DNA from: Proteobacteria bacterium ST_bin14
Lineage (GTDB): Bacteria > Pseudomonadota > Alphaproteobacteria > Sphingomonadales > Sphingomonadaceae
Length of the DNA: 64,000 nucleotides
Assembly: GCA_002083655.1 (NCBI GenBank)
Contig: MSXR01000017.1
Location: 109,854 to 173,853, forward strand
Reading direction: 5' to 3'
Below, in pieces: positions 1 through 7,810 of this stretch. The first letter of the stretch is position 1. Every line of letters starts with the position of its first letter. The notes beneath the pieces were generated by a model. It was not told the origin of the DNA. It did not search any database and worked only from the letters and a program-made list of their open reading frames with translations. A program made the position numbers and the translations under genes.

Positions 1-1
1 G

Positions 2-955
2 CTGACGCCGACGCTGAACCTTGAGGATCTGGCCGACTGCGATCTGGTGATCGAGGCCGTGTACGAGAGCATGGACGTAAAGAAGGAATTGTTCGGCAAG
101 CTCGACAAGATCGTCAAGCAAGGCGCGATTTTGGCGTCCAACACCAGCTACCTCAACGTCGATGAAATCGCTGCCTCCACCAGCCGCCCGCAGGATGTGC
201 TGGGCATGCATTTCTTCTCGCCTGCCAATGTGATGAAGTTGCTGGAAGTGGTGCGCGGCGCCAAGACGGCGGACGATGTGCTGGCAACCGTGATGGCACT
301 GGCCAAGACGATCAAGAAGGTCGCAGTCGTATCGGGCGTGTGTCATGGCTTTATCGGCAACCGCATGCTGATGCCGCGCCAGGTGGAGGCGAACAAGCTG
401 CTGATGGAAGGCGCGACGCCCGAACAGATTGACCGGGTGCATGTTGAATTCGGCATGCCGATGGGGCCATTCCAGATGAGTGATCTGGCCGGCGTTGATA
501 TTGGCTGGCACCGCGATCCAACCCGCATCGAAAGCATCCGTGACGCGCTCGCCGCTGAAGGGCGCTGGGGGCAGAAAAAGTCGGCGGGCTTTTACGATTA
601 TGACGAAAAGCGCAACCCAACGCCGTCGCCGCGCGTTGCGGAGATTATCGAGGATTTCCGCAGCCGATCAAACCTGCCCAAGCGCGAGATCACCGACGAG
701 GAAATCATTGAGCGCACGCTGTACACGATGGTCAACGAAGGTGCGCTGATCCTTGAAGAAAAAATGGCGCAGCGCGCGTCCGACATCGATGTCGTGTGGA
801 TCTATGGCTATGGCTGGCCAGTCTATCGCGGTGGGCCGATGTTCTGGGCCGATACCGAAGGCGCGAAGAAAATCGTCGCAGGGCTCGAAAAACACGGGTT
901 CAAGGTAGCGGAATTGCTGAAAAGCAATGCCGAGAGTGGCGGGCGGTTCAAGTGA
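2..955 (+). CDS. 3-hydroxyacyl-CoA dehydrogenase part of a FadB/FadJ-type multifunctional enzyme (5' end outside window)
   Basis: The frame is open from base 2, so the gene begins before the window. What is present is the end of the NAD-binding domain (DLVIEAVYES, ILASNTSYLNV, then GMHFFSPANVMKLLEVV with the catalytic His) followed by the C-terminal 3-hydroxyacyl-CoA dehydrogenase domains (GFIGNRMLMPRQ, GPFQMSDLAGVDIG, YGYGWPVYRGGP). This layout is known from the bifunctional enoyl-CoA hydratase/3-hydroxyacyl-CoA dehydrogenases of beta-oxidation, where an N-terminal crotonase domain precedes it; that domain cannot be seen here. A GTG at 47 is only an internal codon. It runs in the same direction as the acyl-CoA dehydrogenases and thioesterase downstream, which fits a fatty-acid-like degradation cluster. 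Confidence 0.93.
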   Translation: MTPTLNLEDLADCDLVIEAVYESMDVKKELFGKLDKIVKQGAILASNTSYLNVDEIAASTSRPQDVLGMHFFSPANVMKLLEVVRGAKTADDVLATVMALAKTIKKVAVVSGVCHGFIGNRMLMPRQVEANKLLMEGATPEQIDRVHVEFGMPMGPFQMSDLAGVDIGWHRDPTRIESIRDALAAEGRWGQKKSAGFYDYDEKRNPTPSPRVAEIIEDFRSRSNLPKREITDEEIIERTLYTMVNEGALILEEKMAQRASDIDVVWIYGYGWPVYRGGPMFWADTEGAKKIVAGLEKHGFKVAELLKSNAESGGRFK

Positions 956-968
956 CCGCTGCTGTAAC

Positions 969-1100
969 ATTCCTCCCCACTTACGGGGAGGGGGACCAGC
1001 TACAGGCTGGTGGAGGGGGCTCGCCTGAAGCGCAGCGCGTGCTGCCCTCCCCCTCCGTCGGCGCTTCGCGCCGCCACCTCCCCGTCCCGGGGAGGATTTA
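969..1100. repeat. MITE-like intergenic repeat, copy 1
   Basis: A GC-rich element of about 130 bp fills the gap between two genes. Both ends carry small inverted repeats (CCTCCCC..GGGGAGG at 972-991 and again at 1077-1096). Read against the reverse complement of 4833-4961, the order of blocks is the same: CGGGGAGGGGGACCA, TGGTGGAGGGGG, CCCTCCGTC, GCCACCTCCCCGT. The right end, GGGGAGG, lies 5 bases before the GTG of the amidase and is its only Shine-Dalgarno. Confidence 0.8.
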
Positions 1101-1101
1101 G

Positions 1102-2418
1102 GTGAAGACGGCGCTGGCCATCGCTGCCGCGATCCGCGCGGGGGAAACCACCGCACTCGCCGAGTGCGAGGCGGCAATCGCGCGGATTGAGGCAGGCGAT
1201 AGCGCGATCAACGCCGTCGTCGTCCGCGATTTTGATCGGGCACGGGATCAGGCGCGCGCGGTCGATGCGCGGGCGGCGGCGGGCGACACCAACGGCGTGT
1301 TGCTCGGCGTGCCGATGACGGTGAAGGAAAGCTTTGATGTCGCAGGTCTGGTCAGCTGCTGGGGCTTTGAAGACCATGCCGATTTCGTTGCCGCCACAGA
1401 TGCCGTTGCGGTCCAGCGCCTGAAAGCCGCCGGTGCGGTGATCCTGGGCAAAACCAACGTCCCCGTCGCACTCGCCGATTTGCAGACCAACAACCCGGTC
1501 TATGGCCGCACGCGCAATCCGTGGAAGCTGGACCGGGTGCCCGGTGGATCGTCCGGCGGGGCCGCCGCAGCGCTCGCGGCTGGCTATGTACCAATTGAAA
1601 TTGGATCGGACATTGGCGGGTCGATCCGCATCCCGGCCGCGTTTTGCGGGGTGTGGGGGCACAAACCGACCTATAATGCGCTGCTGAGCTTTGGGCATAA
1701 CTTCCCGCGTACCGAGGGCTGCGGCGTTGCGCTGAACGTCATCGGCCCCCTGGCGCGCGACGCCGATGATCTGGAGGCGCTGTTTGGCGTGATGGGCGGC
1801 GATGCGCTCGCCCGCCCCGCCCCGCGCGCACCCGGCGCATGGCGCATTCTGCTGGTCGATCCACATCCGCATGTGCCGGTACAGGCCGCTATTCGCGAAG
1901 CGATTGAAGCGACCGGCAAAGCGTTTGAAGCCGCCGGTGCAAAGGTTGACCGGGGCAGCGACTTGCTGCCCGATCTGGCGCTGCAGACCGCGCATTACAT
2001 CCGCATGCTGCTGACGGCGATGGCACGCGGTGCCCCGCCGCCCGGTGGAGGGCCCGCCACGACGCTGGGCGATTGGTATGGCCTGATCGACGCCCAGGCC
2101 AAGTGCCGTCGCGACTGGGGGCGGTTATTTGGCGATTATGACGCCGTCATCGCGCCCATTTGGGGCACGACGGCCTATCCGCATGACGATACCCCGCTTG
2201 GGCAGCGGATGTTGATGATCGATGGCAATGCGACGCCGGCTGGCATGCAAATGGCACTGCCCGGCCTCGCCACCTTCCCCATGCTGCCCGCGACCAGCGT
2301 GCGCATTGGTACTGACCCTGATGGCCTGCCAATCGGTGTGCAGGTGATCGCCGATTATAACCGCGACTGGACGGCGATTGCCGTTGCACGCGTGGCGCAT
2401 GAATTGATGAGGAGCTGA
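1102..2418 (+). CDS. Amidase (amidase-signature family)
   Basis: The 438-residue product belongs to the amidase-signature hydrolases, which cleave amide bonds with a Ser-cisSer-Lys triad. All three elements are visible: the lysine in GVPMTVKES (K75), the GGSSGG loop (about 148-153) and the nucleophile in SDIGGS (S174). Length is usual for the family and there is no signal peptide, so it should be cytoplasmic. The start is a GTG preceded by GGGGAGG that belongs to the adjacent repeat. One base separates its stop from the next ATG, so it is probably cotranscribed with the acyl-CoA dehydrogenase. The substrate cannot be told from sequence; aryl- or acyl-amides are both possible. GatA is unlikely because gatB/gatC are absent. 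Confidence 0.9.
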   Translation: MKTALAIAAAIRAGETTALAECEAAIARIEAGDSAINAVVVRDFDRARDQARAVDARAAAGDTNGVLLGVPMTVKESFDVAGLVSCWGFEDHADFVAATDAVAVQRLKAAGAVILGKTNVPVALADLQTNNPVYGRTRNPWKLDRVPGGSSGGAAAALAAGYVPIEIGSDIGGSIRIPAAFCGVWGHKPTYNALLSFGHNFPRTEGCGVALNVIGPLARDADDLEALFGVMGGDALARPAPRAPGAWRILLVDPHPHVPVQAAIREAIEATGKAFEAAGAKVDRGSDLLPDLALQTAHYIRMLLTAMARGAPPPGGGPATTLGDWYGLIDAQAKCRRDWGRLFGDYDAVIAPIWGTTAYPHDDTPLGQRMLMIDGNATPAGMQMALPGLATFPMLPATSVRIGTDPDGLPIGVQVIADYNRDWTAIAVARVAHELMRS

Positions 2419-2419
2419 C

Positions 2420-3604
2420 ATGACGACCGATATCGACACGTTCCGCCGCGAAACCCGCGCCTGGCTGGAAGCAAACTGCCCGCCCGAAATGCGCCAGCCG
2501 GTGCGTAGCGAAAAGGACGCCAATTGGGGCGGCCGCAACGCCGAGTATCAGCCCGGCCAAAAAGAATGGATGGACGCGATGGCATCGCGCGGTTGGAACG
2601 TGCCTGATTGGCCCGTTGCCTATGGCGGCGGTGGCCTGTCCCCGGCGCAAACCAAGGCGCTGCGCGAAGAAATGGCGGCAATGAAGTGCCGCAACCCGCT
2701 GAACAGCTTTGGTATTTCCATGCTCGGGCCAGCATTGTTGAAATATGGCACAGAGGAACAGAAGCTCGATTATCTGCCCAAGATTGCGCGCGGCGAAATC
2801 CGCTGGTGCCAGGGCTATTCAGAACCCAATGCGGGCTCTGACCTTGCCAGCCTTGCCACGTCAGCAGAGGATGCGGGCGACCATTATATCTTGAACGGTC
2901 AAAAAGTATGGACCAGCTATGCCGACAAGGCAGACTGGATTTTCTGTCTGGTCCGCACCGACAAAACCAACAAGCAGGGCGGGATCAGCTTTGTATTGTT
3001 CGACATGACCAGCCCCGGCGTATCGACCAAGCCCATTCTGCTGATCAGCGGCTATTCACCGTTCTGCGAGACCTTTTTTGACAATGTGAAGGTGCCCAAA
3101 AGCCAACGCGTGCATGACGAGAATAAGGGCTGGGACGTCGCCAAATATCTGCTGGGGCATGAGCGCGAGATGATCAGCGGCATGGGCCTTGGCTCAACCG
3201 GCGGCAATCCGCTGATCGAAGGCGCGATTGCCACCGTCGGGCTGGATCATGACGGCCGCCTCGCCGATCCGTTGCTGCGTGCAGCGATTGCGCAGTTTGA
3301 GGTCCGCGCCAAGGCGTTCGGGATGATGTCCGAACGGTTTATCGATGAGCTGAAGGCCGGCAAGGCGCACCCGGCCCAGCCAAGCATGATGAAATATTAC
3401 GGCACTGAACTGAACAAGAGCCGCCATGAGCTAATGATGGCTGCAGGCGGATCGGACGCGCTGGAATGGGAAAGCGAACGATCGTCAGGTGGTGCCGGAC
3501 CACGCGCCTGGCTACGCACCAAAGCCAATTCGATCGAGGGCGGGACGAGCGAGGTTCAGCTGAACATCGTGGCGAAACGGATTTTGGAATTGCCGAGCGC
3601 GTGA
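2420..3604 (+). CDS. Acyl-CoA dehydrogenase (large subunit type of a pair)
   Basis: This 394-residue flavoprotein shows the acyl-CoA dehydrogenase core: WCQGYSEPNAGSDLASL (FAD/substrate loop, about 130-147), NGQKVWTSYADKADWIFC, and SIEGGTSEVQLNIVAKRIL at the C-terminus. The Glu of the MCAD-type YEGT motif is not in register (IEGGT), as in the heteromeric FadE pairs known from actinobacterial sterol degradation. It should introduce an alpha,beta double bond into an acyl-CoA, probably together with the product of 3699-4826. It starts one base after the amidase stop with GAGGAG upstream. The acyl group is unknown, but the paired form suggests a branched or cyclic substrate (inference). Confidence 0.92.
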   Translation: MTTDIDTFRRETRAWLEANCPPEMRQPVRSEKDANWGGRNAEYQPGQKEWMDAMASRGWNVPDWPVAYGGGGLSPAQTKALREEMAAMKCRNPLNSFGISMLGPALLKYGTEEQKLDYLPKIARGEIRWCQGYSEPNAGSDLASLATSAEDAGDHYILNGQKVWTSYADKADWIFCLVRTDKTNKQGGISFVLFDMTSPGVSTKPILLISGYSPFCETFFDNVKVPKSQRVHDENKGWDVAKYLLGHEREMISGMGLGSTGGNPLIEGAIATVGLDHDGRLADPLLRAAIAQFEVRAKAFGMMSERFIDELKAGKAHPAQPSMMKYYGTELNKSRHELMMAAGGSDALEWESERSSGGAGPRAWLRTKANSIEGGTSEVQLNIVAKRILELPSA

Positions 3605-3613
3605 TCGATTTGT

Positions 3614-3683
3614 GCTCCGGCGTAGGCCGGAGCGGTGGCCACGCAAGCCTCACGACACCTAGGGTTCCGGCCTTCGCCGGAAC
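3614..3683. repeat. Pair of short intergenic inverted repeats
   Basis: Two 20-base dyads, GCTCCGGCGTAGGCCGGAGC (3614-3633) and GTTCCGGCCTTCGCCGGAAC (3664-3683), sit in the gap between the two acyl-CoA dehydrogenase genes. They look like the REP-type hairpins common between sphingomonad genes and may stabilise or attenuate the message. The second dyad ends just before the GGAGA that serves the next ATG. Confidence 0.65.
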
Positions 3684-3698
3684 ACGGAGAACCCAGAA

Positions 3699-4826
3699 AT
3701 GCCACTCTATCTGAACGAAGAACAAATCCAGCTGCAGGATACCGCGCGCGGGTTCATCCATGAACATGCGCCGGTCAAGCACATGCGTGCGCTGCGCGAT
3801 GCGAAGGATGCCACCGGATTCAGCCGCGATCTGTGGAAGCAGTTCGCCGAGCTGGGCCTGACCGGCATCTTGATCGGTGAGGAGGATGGCGGGCTTGGGC
3901 TGGGCCATGTCGAGGCAGGCGTGGTGCTCGAAGAAATCGGGCGCAACCTGTCGCCCTCCCCCTTCCTCGCCACCGCCGTCGCCGCTGTCGAAGCGTTGAA
4001 GGGCACCCCGCACGCCGCGCGCTATTTTCCCGGCATCTTGAGCGGCGAAACCGTCGCTGCACTCGCCATCGATGAAGGCGCCAAGCACCGCGCTACCGTC
4101 GGCATGAAGGCCGAACGGTCGGGCAACGGCTTCAAGCTCTCCGGTGCCAAGCAGTTCGTGACGCATGGCCATGTCGCCGATGTCATCATTGTCGCCGCGC
4201 GCACCGCCGGGGCTGCCGATGACGCAAACGGCATCACCCTGTTCGCGGTCGACCGAAATGCGGCCGGGCTGACGTCGGAGGCCGAGCGTCTGGCTGATAG
4301 CTCGCTCGCCGCGCGAATGAAGTTTGACGGGGTCGAAGTCGATGCCGATGCGGTGATCGGCGAAGTCGATCATGGCGGCAATCCGCTGGGTCGCTTGCTG
4401 CGCGCGGGCCGCGTTGGCGCGTCGGCCGAGTTGCTTGGGGTCGGCGCGGGCGCGATGGACATGACGGTAAACTACCTGAAGGAACGCAAGCAGTTTGGCC
4501 TGCGGATCGGCAGTTTCCAGGCGCTCCAGCACCGCGCCGCACATCTGTACTCCGAAATGGAGGTTGCCCGTGCCGCCGTGCTCAAGGCGCAGCAATTGCT
4601 GGATGCAGGCGACGCCAAGGCTGACGAGGCAGTGTCCGTTGCCAAGGCGATGACCGCGATGGCAACCACGCTGAGCGTGCAGGAGGGCGTTCAGATGCAT
4701 GGCGGCATCGGCATGACCGACGAATATGATATCGGCTTCTATATGAAGCGCGGGCGGGTGCTGGCGGAGATGTTTGGCGACGCCAATTTTCACGCCGATC
4801 AGATCGCCCGGGCAGCGGGGTATTAA
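3699..4826 (+). CDS. Acyl-CoA dehydrogenase (small subunit type of a pair)
   Basis: A 375-residue acyl-CoA dehydrogenase of the second, more divergent type found in gene pairs. Visible family blocks are the N-terminal helices (QDTARGFIHEHAPVKHMRAL), KLSGAKQFVTHGHVADVI in the middle beta domain, ERKQFGLRIGSFQALQHR in the C-terminal helical domain and QMHGGIGMTDEYDIGFYMKR near the end. It lacks the usual loop EPxAGSD, a known feature of the partner subunits. It lies in the same direction as the first subunit, 94 bases downstream. The likely role is one half of an alpha2beta2 dehydrogenase; a homomeric enzyme is the alternative. Confidence 0.9.
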   Translation: MPLYLNEEQIQLQDTARGFIHEHAPVKHMRALRDAKDATGFSRDLWKQFAELGLTGILIGEEDGGLGLGHVEAGVVLEEIGRNLSPSPFLATAVAAVEALKGTPHAARYFPGILSGETVAALAIDEGAKHRATVGMKAERSGNGFKLSGAKQFVTHGHVADVIIVAARTAGAADDANGITLFAVDRNAAGLTSEAERLADSSLAARMKFDGVEVDADAVIGEVDHGGNPLGRLLRAGRVGASAELLGVGAGAMDMTVNYLKERKQFGLRIGSFQALQHRAAHLYSEMEVARAAVLKAQQLLDAGDAKADEAVSVAKAMTAMATTLSVQEGVQMHGGIGMTDEYDIGFYMKRGRVLAEMFGDANFHADQIARAAGY

Positions 4827-4832
4827 AACAAA

Positions 4833-4961
4833 TCCTCCCCGGCACGGGGAGGTGGCAGCGCAACGCGCTGACGGAGGGGGCTGGCCACAGTCGCAGCGCT
4901 TGCGGCGATCCCCCTCCACCATTTGCTTCGCAAATGGTCCCCCTCCCCGTGCCGGGGAGGA
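4833..4961. repeat. MITE-like intergenic repeat, copy 2 (inverted relative to copy 1)
   Basis: An element of about 130 bp bounded by perfect 19-base terminal inverted repeats, CCTCCCCGGCACGGGGAGG at 4834-4852 and its reverse complement at 4942-4960. An internal hairpin ACCATTTGCTTCGCAAATGGT is also present near 4918-4938. The reverse complement matches the block order of the repeat at 969-1100. Its right end, GGGGAGGAG, is the Shine-Dalgarno region of the following tesB. It has no coding capacity. Confidence 0.82.
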
Positions 4962-4975
4962 GTAAGGAAAAACAA

Positions 4976-5869
4976 ATGACTGACGAAATGCCAGAACCCG
5001 TTCCATCCCCCGCGCAACTCGCGCAAAATCTGGTCGATCTGCTCGATGTGGAGGAAATCGATACCGATCTGTACCGGGGCAAGCGCGGCAATGACGGCTT
5101 TGGCCGCGTGTTCGGTGGCCAGGTGATCGCGCAGGCGCTGCAAGCCGCCCAGCGATCAACCGATGATCCCAAGGCCGCGCACTCGCTCCATGCCTATTTC
5201 ATGCGGGCCGGCGCAGAGGAGCACCCGATCATTTACCGCGTGGTGCGCGATTTTGATGGCAAAAGCTTTGCGACAAGGCGGGTGATTGCCATGCAAAAGG
5301 GCGTGCCGATCCTGACCATGTCGTGTTCACTGCAAGTGCCCGAAGCGGGGCTGGCACATCAGGATACAATGCCCGATGTGCCCCCGCCCGAAGATCTGGT
5401 GTCAGACCGCGATTTGCGGCTGGCGATGCTCGATAATATCCCAGAACGGTTCCGCGCCAATTTCATGCGCCCCCGCATGGTCGATATCCGCCCGGTATCC
5501 CCGCGAAGCTGGTTCAACCCGGTCATTCAGGAACCCCGGCAGAATAGTTGGTTCCGGGTCGTTGCCCCTGTGGGGGATGATCCCGCGCTCCACCGCGCCA
5601 TCCTGGCCTATGCCAGCGATATGTCGCTGCTCGGCACGGCGACGCTGGCCCACGGCGTGAACTGGATGACGCACAAGCTGCAAACCGCCAGCCTTGACCA
5701 CACCGTGTGGATTCACGAGCCATTCCGCGCCGACGAATGGCTGCTTTATGCCTGCGACAGCCCCTGGGCAGGCCATGCACGCGGATTCAACCGCGGCAAG
5801 ATTTTCGCCCGCGACGGACGGCTGGTGGCAAGCTGCGCGCAGGAAGGGTTGATACGTTTGCGAGGGTAA
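4976..5869 (+). CDS. tesB: Acyl-CoA thioesterase II
   Basis: The 297-residue product is a TesB-type double-hotdog thioesterase that hydrolyses acyl-CoA to free acid and CoA. Recognisable blocks are RVFGGQVIAQALQAA in the first hotdog, SLDHTVWIHEPFRADEWLLY (catalytic Asp block), DSPWAGHARGFNRGKIF and the closing CAQEGLIR, which lines up with the catalytic Gln block VQEG of E. coli TesB. I take the ATG at 4976, because it is preceded by GGAGGAGTAAGG; an upstream in-frame start at 4934 would place the N-terminus inside the repeat. It probably releases CoA from products of the dehydrogenase pair upstream. Confidence 0.92.
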   Translation: MTDEMPEPVPSPAQLAQNLVDLLDVEEIDTDLYRGKRGNDGFGRVFGGQVIAQALQAAQRSTDDPKAAHSLHAYFMRAGAEEHPIIYRVVRDFDGKSFATRRVIAMQKGVPILTMSCSLQVPEAGLAHQDTMPDVPPPEDLVSDRDLRLAMLDNIPERFRANFMRPRMVDIRPVSPRSWFNPVIQEPRQNSWFRVVAPVGDDPALHRAILAYASDMSLLGTATLAHGVNWMTHKLQTASLDHTVWIHEPFRADEWLLYACDSPWAGHARGFNRGKIFARDGRLVASCAQEGLIRLRG

Positions 5870-6104
5870 TTGCCATTAGGCTGCGCGCTAGCATCAGCCA
5901 CTTCACCCGACGCGATTTCACTTTCGCGGGCAAGACCAAGCGCCGAGGCGATATCGCTTAGCGTGGAGCCATAGGTCGCCCGGCATTGCTCGGCCGGTGC
6001 CCCAGACGAGAAGCGCACCGTGCCTGCCAGCCTCGTGCTGTTTCTCCCGAAAGCGGCAGCTGACGACGATAGAGCTTACGCCGGACAAGAAATGACAAGC
6101 ATAG
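5870..6104. other. Intergenic stretch without a supported gene
   Basis: Between tesB and the small membrane-protein operon I find no ribosome-binding site followed by a protein-like frame. A minus-strand open frame (5746-6018) overlaps tesB extensively and shows no family motif. The downstream part becomes AT-richer towards 6100, where the promoter of the next unit starts. Confidence 0.5.
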
Positions 6105-6140
6105 TTGACTCAAAAAGTACGGTATGTTTTACTTTTTTTG
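6105..6140 (+). promoter_or_regulatory. Promoter with embedded inverted-repeat operator for the membrane protein/XRE unit
   Basis: TTGACT (6105-6110) and TTTACT (6128-6133) are 17 bases apart, a good sigma-70 arrangement. The inverted repeat AAAAAGTA (6112-6119) / TACTTTTT (6130-6137) with a 10-base gap lies between and over these boxes. Binding there would block polymerase, so autoregulation by the XRE protein encoded at 6629-6886 is likely (inference). Confidence 0.6.
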
Positions 6141-6161
6141 AACTTAGCGAGGGTCCGGCTT

Positions 6162-6632
6162 ATGTACGAATTCAGTCATGGTGGTTTGTGGTTTCAGTGG
6201 GACGCGCTGGACAAGGCGGGTAAGCGCCTTGTCGTTGGCAGCTCAATCGCAGCGATCGTCGCGGTAGTTCCAATCGCACCGGTGCTGGGACGTTACGCCT
6301 ACCGTCTCGGCTATCAACTGGGTAGCGGCGGGATCGAGCTCGCCGGCGATGTCTCGGCGTTCGGGAGATTCGAACTCATCTGGCTCGTGACCTTCGGGCT
6401 GATTTCAGCCAGCCTCTGGGTCCGCTTCAGCCGCACTCAGGATGAGCTATTCAATCGCATTCAGAACTGGGCGTTCACCGTCGGTAGCGCTGCCACCAAT
6501 GCTTTCGTTATCGGCTGGGCGCTATTGTCTCTCACCAATGTGCTACCGTCGATCCCGCCGCTATTGCCGCTCGTCATCTTCCCAACTGCGTTGATCATTT
6601 TCTGGTTGGTGGCGATACGTCGGTGGGCGTGA
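6162..6632 (+). CDS. Small four-helix membrane protein of unknown function
   Basis: The 156-residue product contains four hydrophobic segments, approximately at residues 25-45, 65-85, 100-122 and 128-150, with the last ending in the basic VAIRRWA. I recognise no named family. Similar small membrane proteins often precede YozG-like XRE regulators and act as their partners; that is analogy. The ATG at 6162 is preceded by GCGAGGG; a TTG at 6105 would start inside the promoter and is rejected. Its TGA overlaps the GTG of the regulator gene (GTGA), which implies translational coupling. Confidence 0.7.
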   Translation: MYEFSHGGLWFQWDALDKAGKRLVVGSSIAAIVAVVPIAPVLGRYAYRLGYQLGSGGIELAGDVSAFGRFELIWLVTFGLISASLWVRFSRTQDELFNRIQNWAFTVGSAATNAFVIGWALLSLTNVLPSIPPLLPLVIFPTALIIFWLVAIRRWA

Positions 6633-6886
6633 CCACGCGGCTGGCCGCGCTCCGCAGCGACTATCGCATGACGCAAGCAGAGCTGGCCGATATGGCGGGT
6701 GTGTCACGGCAGACGATTAACTCAATCGAAACAGGCCGTTTCGAGCCCAGCCTGAGCCTCGCGCTGAAGCTGGCGCAATTATTTGGCAAGCCGGTCGAAC
6801 AGTTATTCGCACTGCACGAAATCGAAGCAAGTGAGATTGTCGCGTTGGGTACACCGCCCTTCCCCCGTATCGTACCAGCGCGATAA
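6629..6886 (+). CDS. XRE-family transcriptional regulator, YozG-like
   Basis: An 85-residue protein made almost entirely of one helix-turn-helix domain: RLAALRSDYRMTQAELADMA, GVSRQTINSIETGRFEPSLS and LALKLAQLFGKPVEQLF are the classic Cro/CI helices. The short C-terminal tail has no effector domain. The start is either GTG 6629, overlapping the previous stop by four bases, or GTG 6623; the first is the usual coupling arrangement. It probably represses its own operon through the inverted repeat AAAAAGTA-N10-TACTTTTT at 6112-6137. Confidence 0.85.
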   Translation: MTTRLAALRSDYRMTQAELADMAGVSRQTINSIETGRFEPSLSLALKLAQLFGKPVEQLFALHEIEASEIVALGTPPFPRIVPAR

Positions 6887-6907
6887 CCGGGTAGCAGTCG
6901 GGCGCGC

Positions 6908-7711
6908 CTAAACCGCCGTCTTGCCAAATTCCTGTTTGGTGACCGGGTGGCTCGACGAAAGACCACCATCCACGGCAATCGCCTGGCCGTTGACATAGCT
7001 GGCATCGTTCGAGGCGAGGAACGCCACCACATTGGCGAGTTCTTCGGGCTGGGCACCCCGGCGCAGCGGGTTCAGCCGCCCTACCCGGTCCATCTTCCCC
7101 GCATCGCGCGCGTAATCAAAGGTTGGCTTGGTCATGCCGGTTTCGGTGAGGCCGGGGCAGACAGCGTTGACCCGCACGTTTGAACCGGCAAGCTGCTGCG
7201 CCGACGTCATCGCCAGATTGATCACGCCAGCCTTTGACGCGGAATAAGCAGGCGAGCCCGCGCCCGACCGGATACCCGCAACGCTGGCGGTGAGCACAAT
7301 TGCGCCGCCGCCACGCTCGGCAATTTTTGGCGCGGCGTGCTTGATGGCAAGATATGGCCCGATCAGGTTGACGCGCAGCACCTCTGTAATCAGGGCCACA
7401 TCAGTGTCGAATATGTTCGCCATCCCCCCCGAAATCCCGGCATTGGCGAACATGATGTCCAGCCCGCCGAAATGCTCCACCGCCAGCGCGACCGTTTGGA
7501 TCACATCTTCTTCCAGCCCGGCATCCATCATCACGCCGATCGCGGTGCCGCCTGCATCGGTGATCAGCTTGGCGGTTTCATGCGCGCCGCTGGTCTTGTC
7601 GGCGGCAATCACGCTGCCGCCTTCGCGCGCAAACAACATGGCAGCGGCGCGGCCAATGCCCGAGCCTGCGCCGGTCACGATGATCGATTTATCGGTGAAA
7701 CGTGCGGTCAT
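6908..7711 (-). CDS. Short-chain dehydrogenase/reductase
   Basis: The 267-residue product is a classical SDR using NAD(P): TGAGSGIG cofactor loop near residue 14, ANAGISGG (NNAG equivalent), and the catalytic YSASK. CPGLTETGMTKPTF is the usual substrate-loop region, and AVDGGLSSSHP the end. It should interconvert a hydroxyl and keto group, perhaps the 3-hydroxyacyl-CoA step of the same minus-strand cluster. The ATG at 7711 has GGGAATGG upstream. It is the last gene of a run that begins at 12271 and is separated from the preceding SDR by a repeat. Confidence 0.9.
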   Translation of the reverse strand: MTARFTDKSIIVTGAGSGIGRAAAMLFAREGGSVIAADKTSGAHETAKLITDAGGTAIGVMMDAGLEEDVIQTVALAVEHFGGLDIMFANAGISGGMANIFDTDVALITEVLRVNLIGPYLAIKHAAPKIAERGGGAIVLTASVAGIRSGAGSPAYSASKAGVINLAMTSAQQLAGSNVRVNAVCPGLTETGMTKPTFDYARDAGKMDRVGRLNPLRRGAQPEELANVVAFLASNDASYVNGQAIAVDGGLSSSHPVTKQEFGKTAV

Positions 7712-7728
7712 TCCATTCCCTTCCCAAA

Positions 7729-7802
7729 CCCGTTGGTGTCGAGCGAAGTCGAGACACCGGTGCCCGTCGCCCGCCCCTCGACTTCGCTCGGGACGAACGG
7801 GG
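7729..7802. repeat. Short intergenic inverted repeat
   Basis: A near-palindrome with the outer arms CCCGTT / AACGGG and inner arms GAGCGAAGTCGAG / CTCGACTTCGCTC separated by a short GC-rich centre. It lies between two SDR genes and has the form of the GTCGAGCGAAGTCGAGA hairpins frequent in sphingomonad genomes. No coding capacity. Confidence 0.65.
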
Positions 7803-7810
7803 GTAGCTGA

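Noticed and set aside
3339..5159. A 606-codon open frame on the minus strand across two acyl-CoA dehydrogenase and tesB genes
   Set aside because: It is antisense to genes with clear motifs, runs through a repeat and shows no family blocks; long antisense frames are normal at this GC content.
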